In this document: in pieces, positions 58,631 through 64,000 of the stretch
Layout of the letters: every line of letters begins with the position of its first letter
Position numbering within the stretch: position 1 is the stretch's first letter
Assembly: GCA_020631735.1 (NCBI GenBank)
Contig: CM036170.1
Location: 70,013,737-70,077,736, forward strand
From: Saccharum officinarum
Lineage: Eukaryota; Streptophyta; Magnoliopsida; Poales; Poaceae
DNA: 64,000 bases
Direction of reading: 5' to 3'
Position numbers and translations under genes: made by a program
Notes under the pieces: model-generated
What the model saw: only the letters and a program-made list of their open reading frames with translations
What the model was told of the DNA's origin: nothing
The model's database searches: none

Positions 58631-60561
58631 ATGCAACCCCGACCTGGCCGTGCCGTCATGTCGTCCCCTCCGGCTCCGCTCCCTAGCCACGCCAAACTCC
58701 TCGCCACCGGCGCCTCCGCGTGCCTCCCCCGCCCGCGTGACCGTCACCTCCTAGTCCGTGGTTGGTCCGTCACCGCCGCCACCGCTACGCCTCTCGTGGC
58801 CACGTCCTCCTCCTCGGGCCCCGCCTGCTGCCATCAGTACTCCGTGGCTACCGCCCCCTCCCTGCGCGCCTCCTCCTCCGCCTCCCCAAGGCGCGGGGGC
58901 GGCGCTGGCCTCGATGCCCTCGACGTCACTGCTTCCGCGGTACGCTCCTCTCATCCTCTGTCCCCGCTTCACCTCGCGGTCCTAACCCAGCTGAGTTGGT
59001 ACTAGCGACTCAGCGAGCATGTAGGTTCAAGTATCCACTGACTACCGTATGAACATCGTTCTGACACTGAGAACTGAAATTTGAATGCGGGTTTAATTGT
59101 GCGTGAAAGGCTTGTGGAGACGAGTGTCTACTCAATTTCTTCTACAACATTAAACAACTATCCAGATAGATATAGATCGGATTTTATTGGTAGGTCCCAA
59201 TTTGGCATGCTTAATATCTGTGAATTGTTGGAGTAATCATCCACATGACACGAAGCTGTAAATTCACGCTTTTGTAAATTCAACTTCAATAACACGTGGA
59301 AGGTGCAGTTGCAGAAAACTCAATATTGTTCATACAGTGAGGAACGGTATTTCATACTCTGCACTCTGCTGCATTCATATGTATGAGTACTATTAGTTTG
59401 CATAATATGCATAATTCAGAAGGCTAGTGTTTCTGTATCATAGTTGCTACCTTACACAGGCTGCAGTATCTGCGTGCTTGATATTCGTTTCGGCGATTCG
59501 CTCCATGCTGGTACGTTGCCTTTTTGTCACAACTTTTCATTTGAGGAAGGTAACTATCATTGATGAGCATATGTGAACCATTTTCAGGTATGTAAGAGGA
59601 AAGCAGAGTTTCTCGAGAAGTACTTTGATTCAGCAAGGGAGAAACTACCAGAAACTATGGCTTCAGTGAGAGTGGTTGGGAGGGAGATCGGTGATTTGGC
59701 TGCAGATCTCAGTGATCTAAGGTAACTTCAGACTTTCTTCAGTTATTGGTTATCAGAGTATCATTTGATTGTATCCATGCTATGCAATTGTTCAACTTGA
59801 CTCTGTAAAATGATTCTTCGCATGATACATGATGCAACAGTATATTTATTGAGGTAAATGTAGCAATATTCTTGTCCTTGGTGATTTCCTAGAATTTGAG
59901 GGGATAGATTCTGGTAAATTGGATGCATCGTTATGCCCTAATTTACCAGCTTCTGCATATATTGTTGCTTAATTACCGGTAACCAAAATAAGTAAATAAC
60001 ATATATTCCCTAAAGAATTTACATGGGAAGAAGGTTGACAATCTCTGGAGGAAGTATACAATTTTATCTCGAGTTTTCTCTTTTTTATGCATATATTTTT
60101 TTTATCCATTTTCATGAATTTAGCAACCTGGTGTGCTGATTCAGCATCACTTACCCCTTCTTTTCGTTTCTTGTGCATGTTTATGAAACAAAACCATTCA
60201 TGCTGTCATTGTCTGGATCAGTCAAGAATTGACAAAAGGTGTAAAAAGTTCCATGAGCATTGTTCACACGGCCGAGGCACAACTTCGCCAGTCGCCACCC
60301 TCTGCCCTGCCAGGTGAACTCCAGTTTGATGCCATTAACTTACGGGATAACCCAAGCAATTATAACATGATTTTACTAGGACCTGCACGGAGAATGTCTA
60401 ATCAGAACGTGGCAGAGGAGCCGTTGCTTGCTAGCACTGTACGAGATCTGCGTCAGTTGATTGCAGATATCAGGTCAGGATTTGGAGCAGCGGCTGGCAT
60501 CGCCGGCCTTTCCATGTGGGCGTTGAAATTTGGCTCAAAGGGCCGCAAGAATCGCTCATAG
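58631..60561 (+). CDS. Predicted plastid-targeted membrane protein, DUF948-like, 4 exons, 277 aa
   Basis: Exons 58631-58939, 59460-59510, 59588-59721 and 60222-60561 total 834 nt in frame with GT-AG introns. The first 95 or so residues are rich in Ser, Ala, Pro and Arg with few acids, as in a chloroplast transit peptide. Exon 2 encodes a short hydrophobic helix (AAVSACLIFVSAIRSML). Exon 3 gives KRKAEFLEKYFDSAREKLPE, then REIGDLAADLSDL, and exon 4 continues QELTKGVKSSMSIVHTAEAQ. This is a helical segment of the type annotated as DUF948 in plants. The C-terminus RQLIADIRSGFGAAAGIAGL may form another membrane-associated helix, followed by a Lys/Arg-rich end. The function is unknown. The start could also be the Met at 58658. 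The domain name is from memory. Confidence 0.75.
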
Positions 60562-60896
60562 GGTGCAGGAACGTTGACGACGAGGAGCTAGTTCTGACCT
60601 CGTCTTGCTGTTGTTCCAAGCATGCGCTTTGACAATGTAGTTCTTTGAGATGTGTTAGTTTGTTGTATAGTTTCAACTTTCAAGTAAGTGTATATTTGAT
60701 TGTAATCCTGGCCAAACACTTTTACTAACGATAATGGTAGACGTCTGGACGCCTCACTCTGCTCACTTCCTCCTCCCTTCTGCTCTCGCGCCTTGCTCCA
60801 CCCCGACACGTGGCCATGGCTGCCTCTCTGGCCGGCGGCGGTGCCCTTATCACCTCGGCGTGCGCCCTCCCCCATCCCGTCATCCTCCTCCACCCC
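60562..60896. other. 3' UTR of the plastid-protein gene and GC-rich spacer
   Basis: The likely 3' UTR runs to about 60710. The GC-rich spacer that follows, up to the LTR start, has no recognised gene. Confidence 0.4.
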
Positions 60897-61938
60897 TGTC
60901 GGTGTTCTAGAACGGGGGATGTCTAGAGACAGGATAAGTGAATGATGCTGCGCGTCGGAGCCTCCGATGGTGTGCAAGGCGGACACAAGGTTTATACTGG
61001 TTCGGGCTGAACGTCCCTACATCCAGTACTCGCTGTTGCTCGTGTTGCTTTGCACCGAAGTGCTTATAGTAGGGGATACAAGCTGGTCGAGAAAGGGATA
61101 GCTCACAGGTCTCTATGAGCGGGTGTGTTCGAGTGTTTGAGTGTGTGCTTAGTACATTGCCGTTGCTGGGCATTGTCTAACCCGTTTTTGTCGAGGGTCC
61201 CTCCCTCCCCTTTTATAGTATGCAAAGGGAGGGGTAGGGTTACAGTATCTGGATGTACGAAAATAGAAAGAAAAGGCCCTAAGGTGCTCCCTATTTGCAC
61301 AGTCGTCATCGTGGTGGTGGCATGTCGTGGTTGTAGATGTATCACAGTTGACGCGGCGAGGCCATACCCTAACATGGTGTCATGATGAAGATTTCGTGGC
61401 CCTGAACTTGCGCCGGCGAAAAGGTGGGGGGCCTGGACGGCCATTGCTCCCCATCCCGTTGAGGCGGACATGGTAGGGTACGGCGTAGCGTAGCTTCTCC
61501 CTGTTACTGCCGTGGGGGCGAGAAAGTACCGTAGAAGCCTTGACCGGATTATGAATCAGGTGTTATAAGTTCCCAGGTAATCCTGCATGACGCGGTGAGC
61601 TCCTGTTCCTTAGCAGGAAAAGGAAGGGGCCCATGCGTACCTGTGGCAGTGTGTTACAGTAGGGGGGTCGAGCGAAGCAATAAGCTGTGCAAAGGGGTCG
61701 AGCGCCTTGATGACGTCACAGGGCTCGGGCGTCTGGATGACGTCACGGGGGTCGGACGAGACGGAGAAGGATCGGACGAAGCGGAGGAGTGCGGGAGGGC
61801 TCGGGCACTTGTCCCTTGGCTTTGGTTTTGGGCGGAGTAAGGCCTGGGCCGGCTGTGATAGGCCGTGGACCGTAATATTTATCTTGGTGGGTGATTTTGC
61901 GGTGAAAATGTGGTACCCTGTTTTGCTGGTACCCAACA
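60897..61938 (+). mobile_element. Candidate 5' LTR of a large retrotransposon
   Basis: The left edge is TGTCGGTGTTCTAGAACGGG, matching the TGTCGGTG starts I associate with grass gypsy-type LTRs. A plausible right edge is GGTACCCAACA at 61938. It contains GGTTTATACTGGTTCGGGC, common in such LTRs, and two TGACGTCA boxes. No target duplication or second LTR is in the window, and the following bases are not an obvious primer-binding site. The boundary may therefore be wrong. Confidence 0.45.
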
Positions 61939-62802
61939 GTAGCCTCCGAGCCTTTGGGTGAATAAGTCTTATTCCTCCAGAGGCTTAGAGATAAGCGAGC
62001 GTTTTTTGTTTGGTGTTCTCGAGGATTTTTCCGGTGGGTGCGCGCGAGCGCACCCTCCGAGTGTAGCCCCGAGGCCTTAGGGGGTAGTGTACCCCTTCAA
62101 GGGCTGAGATTCAATTATGCGGTCGTAGAGTTGTGGGCAACCTTGGCTGTTCGCTAGGCTGACAAGGTGGGGTCAGCCCTCGAGCCCTCGCTCTATGAAA
62201 GTTGGAATGCTTTAGAGAATGGGCGTCCTCGACCAGCCATCGGCTGGTCGCGGTGGGGTCCGCCCATAAGCCTCTTCTCTTTGCAATGGTTCTTCATGCC
62301 AAGTCTTTTGATTTCCTCCGCGGGCCTCTACAACTTGGCTTGAAGTATGTGTGTCATCCCAATCACCGTCCGTTGGTTCTTGGTATAGTTTTTGTGTATT
62401 CTGTTGGGCCCAAAGACGGTCTTTCTGGGTGAGTCTTGGTGAAATGTGTTTTTCCTTTTACCGTGGCCCATGGTCAGCCCATGGACGCGCTGGTGATCAG
62501 TTGTGTGGAAAGGAAGGTGAAAGAGTGATGTGGTGGTTTTTTGTCAAAGGTAATTGAGTGCGGTTTTGACACATCATGGCTTGGTTGGTGGAAAAAAATG
62601 GGCGACGGTTCGTGATTTGGAACTTCATGATCTTGGTGAGAGGAGAGGACGGCGGTTCGTGAATCGAGACCACATTGATCGCCCCGGGAGGCCGTGGAAC
62701 TGAGCGGTCGCTTGGGGTCTATTTATACCCGGCTTAGAGCCCGACCCTTTCACTATCCTTGCCTTTCTTTTCCTATTCCCTCTCCCACTTAGTTCATCCT
62801 TG

Positions 62803-63171
62803 ATGGAGCACGGTGACTCGTCGAGGGGGTCTTGGGCGTCCGAGGAGGTGGACGGCCCCCTAGCGGCGCAGCGCCGCCCTACCAATGACCGGGCCTTCAA
62901 TGGGTCTGGCCGCGTGCTGAACACCAGCGGCCTTTCTGTCGGCGGCCTCTTTCGCATTGCTGCCAAGGCTTGGGCCGGCCCGTTGGAGCCGGTGGTGAAG
63001 GAGGCAGAGGAGCGAGCGCTGGCGGGCGCCGTGGTCGCGGGCGTCAAGGAGAGGGCGGACGCCCTCATCAAGCAGCTTGAGGACGCCGATCGCTGTTCGT
63101 ACGTATTCTTCCTCTTGTTTCTAGTTTCTTTTGTGTTTTCGTCTGATGGGGTTTTTCATCAGAGGCGATGA
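62803..63171 (+). CDS. Element-borne accessory ORF 1, unknown function
   Basis: ATG 62803 opens a frame beginning MEHGDSSRGSWASEEVDGP. It continues with an Ala-rich helical part (EEVD, AAKAWAGPLEPVVKEAEERA, VKERADALIKQLEDADR). After about 63097 the frame turns into hydrophobic junk, and a GT donor (TTC|GTACGTAT) suggests splicing there. I recall similar Ala-rich accessory proteins in large grass retroelements but cannot name a family. No signature of gag or a transposase is visible. Confidence 0.45.
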   Translation: MEHGDSSRGSWASEEVDGPLAAQRRPTNDRAFNGSGRVLNTSGLSVGGLFRIAAKAWAGPLEPVVKEAEERALAGAVVAGVKERADALIKQLEDADRCSYVFFLLFLVSFVFSSDGVFHQRR

Positions 63172-63569
63172 CGGAGCTAGAGCGTCTTCGTGCGGCGGTG
63201 GACGCTTTCCTCGACTTCCTGGGGGTTGCGCCAGGCGCCCGAGAGGAGCGCCTCTGGAACGCGCGCCACCGTGTCCTCGACGCCATCGAGAGTGGCGTTC
63301 GTCGTGGCGCTGGGGTTGCCCTGGCCATGGCAGAGGTGTCGGTGGAGGCAGACCTCACCAGAGTTAGTGGCTTCCCTGCGGGGGAGGAGCTGTGCCACCA
63401 TGAGGACCTGGTAGCGCGCTACGGCCTAGCGAGGGAGGCAGTGGCCACCCATGTTCCTGCTGCGGAGGTGCTCGCGAGGCTCCCCCTCATTAGGGTTTTT
63501 CTGTGTTCTGCTTTGCTTGTGGCGCATCGGCACCTTTTATTTTGTATCGGACCTTTTATGATGAATTAA
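63168..63569 (+). CDS. Element-borne accessory ORF 2, unknown function
   Basis: The frame starts MTELERLRAAVDAFLDFLGV, followed by GAREERLWNARHRVLDAIES and GVRRGAGVALAMAEVSVEAD. This is a helical, Ala-rich pattern typical of unannotated grass element proteins. It could be the second exon of ORF 1 after an AG at about 63162, but the phases I tried do not join cleanly. The product is unknown. Confidence 0.45.
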   Translation: MTELERLRAAVDAFLDFLGVAPGAREERLWNARHRVLDAIESGVRRGAGVALAMAEVSVEADLTRVSGFPAGEELCHHEDLVARYGLAREAVATHVPAAEVLARLPLIRVFLCSALLVAHRHLLFCIGPFMMN

Positions 63570-64000
63570 TCGGTGTTTAGTTTTATCGCTTTTGTTTACA
63601 TTTTTTGGTTAGCATGTGGTTAGTATAAAACGTTGCCGGAGCATCACCGGCGGCGAGTTTGGCGGGGTTCCCTGTAAGGAAGGAACCGCTCCTAGGTGCG
63701 CGTAGCATATTAGGGTCGATGTGATTACTGCCACTGCCACGTCCGAGGCGGGTTCGGCGTCCCTTAATGTCGACGCATGGAAGGGACAACCACCAGCCGG
63801 ACTTTTTTTGCCCTCGGGCGCTTCTGGACTCCGACCGATGGCCCGAGTAGACGTCTTACCTGTATATGGGCCTCGATGGGCCTTTGAAATGAGAAAGTAG
63901 TTATGCGTATGAATCTAGGCCTCCAAAAATCTTCGCCCGTGCGTCGATCCGGTCAGGAGGCCCAATGCATTCCCCTCGCGCTTCTTTTCCGCAAAGAAGG

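Larger units (their letters stand above)
61939..64000 (+). mobile_element. Internal region of the same element, running off the window
   Basis: The region opens GTAGCCTCCGAGCCTTTGGG, a phrase recurrent in large grass elements. It carries two GC-rich accessory frames (62803 and 63168). Neither gag-pol nor transposase is visible before the end of the window. Confidence 0.5.

Noticed and set aside
1..64000. tRNA, rRNA or organelle-derived segments
   Set aside because: No cloverleaf with a proper GGTTCRANTCC arm, no rRNA core sequence and no plastid gene fragment was recognised by eye. A tRNAscan and BLAST to organelles would settle it.
1..64000. A clustered pathway or defence system
   Set aside because: The six host genes are unrelated in function and normally dispersed. 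Their order looks like ordinary grass gene order separated by repeats.

Overview
This window is nuclear DNA from a grass, most likely a panicoid/Andropogoneae species such as sorghum, sugarcane, Miscanthus or maize. The evidence is spliced plant genes with GT-AG introns, one very GC-rich intronless gene, grass-type MITEs, L1-type LINE fragments and LTR retrotransposon pieces. The 100-N run at 10077-10176 marks a scaffold gap in a draft assembly. Species and chromosome cannot be fixed from the sequence alone.

I can support six host genes, with exon joins that keep frame throughout. From left to right they are: (1) a TLC-domain membrane protein on the minus strand (66-3891, 8 coding exons, 264 aa); (2) a CHX-type monovalent cation/H+ antiporter on the plus strand (14959-17844, 4 exons, 874 aa); (3) a LURP-one-related (LOR) protein on the plus strand (25782-26402, single exon, 206 aa); (4) a cofactor-independent phosphoglycerate mutase on the plus strand (36327-40075, 9 coding exons, with a 1-base frameshift in the last exon and one GC-AG intron); (5) a PIN-LIKES (PILS6-type) auxin carrier on the plus strand (49563-52708, 10 coding exons, 433 aa); (6) a predicted plastid membrane protein resembling the plant DUF948-type proteins, on the plus strand (58631-60561, 4 exons, 277 aa). 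They form no pathway or operon. They are ordinary, separately transcribed genes for membrane lipids, ion transport, defence-linked signalling, glycolysis, auxin homeostasis and a plastid function.

The space between genes is repeat-rich. It holds decayed LINE reverse transcriptases (6590-8990 plus; 18960-19840 minus; RNase H remnant 40848-41180 minus), a LINE-derived non-autonomous retroposon with a perfect 15-bp target-site duplication (27484-29156 minus), and a 5'-truncated Ty1/copia element with its LTR (43166-44698 minus). There are candidate LTRs at 10870-11791 and 12570-13203, and the left end of a large LTR element from 60897 to the window edge. Two hAT-type non-autonomous elements carry 8-bp target duplications (45447-45712 and 47173-47713). 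Several Stowaway-type MITEs and at least four copies of one very common grass MITE are present, along with many local tandem duplications.

The points I consider most worth checking are the frameshift near the end of the phosphoglycerate mutase, the LINE-derived retroposon with its internal GGATGCTTTGCC repeats, the hAT-like element packed with CGGTT motifs, the 8-copy CCGGCCTAGCCGGG array, and the alternative acceptors that decide whether the PILS transcript carries a 20-codon upstream ORF. I found no convincing previously undescribed biological system. The novelty here lies in mobile-element structures.
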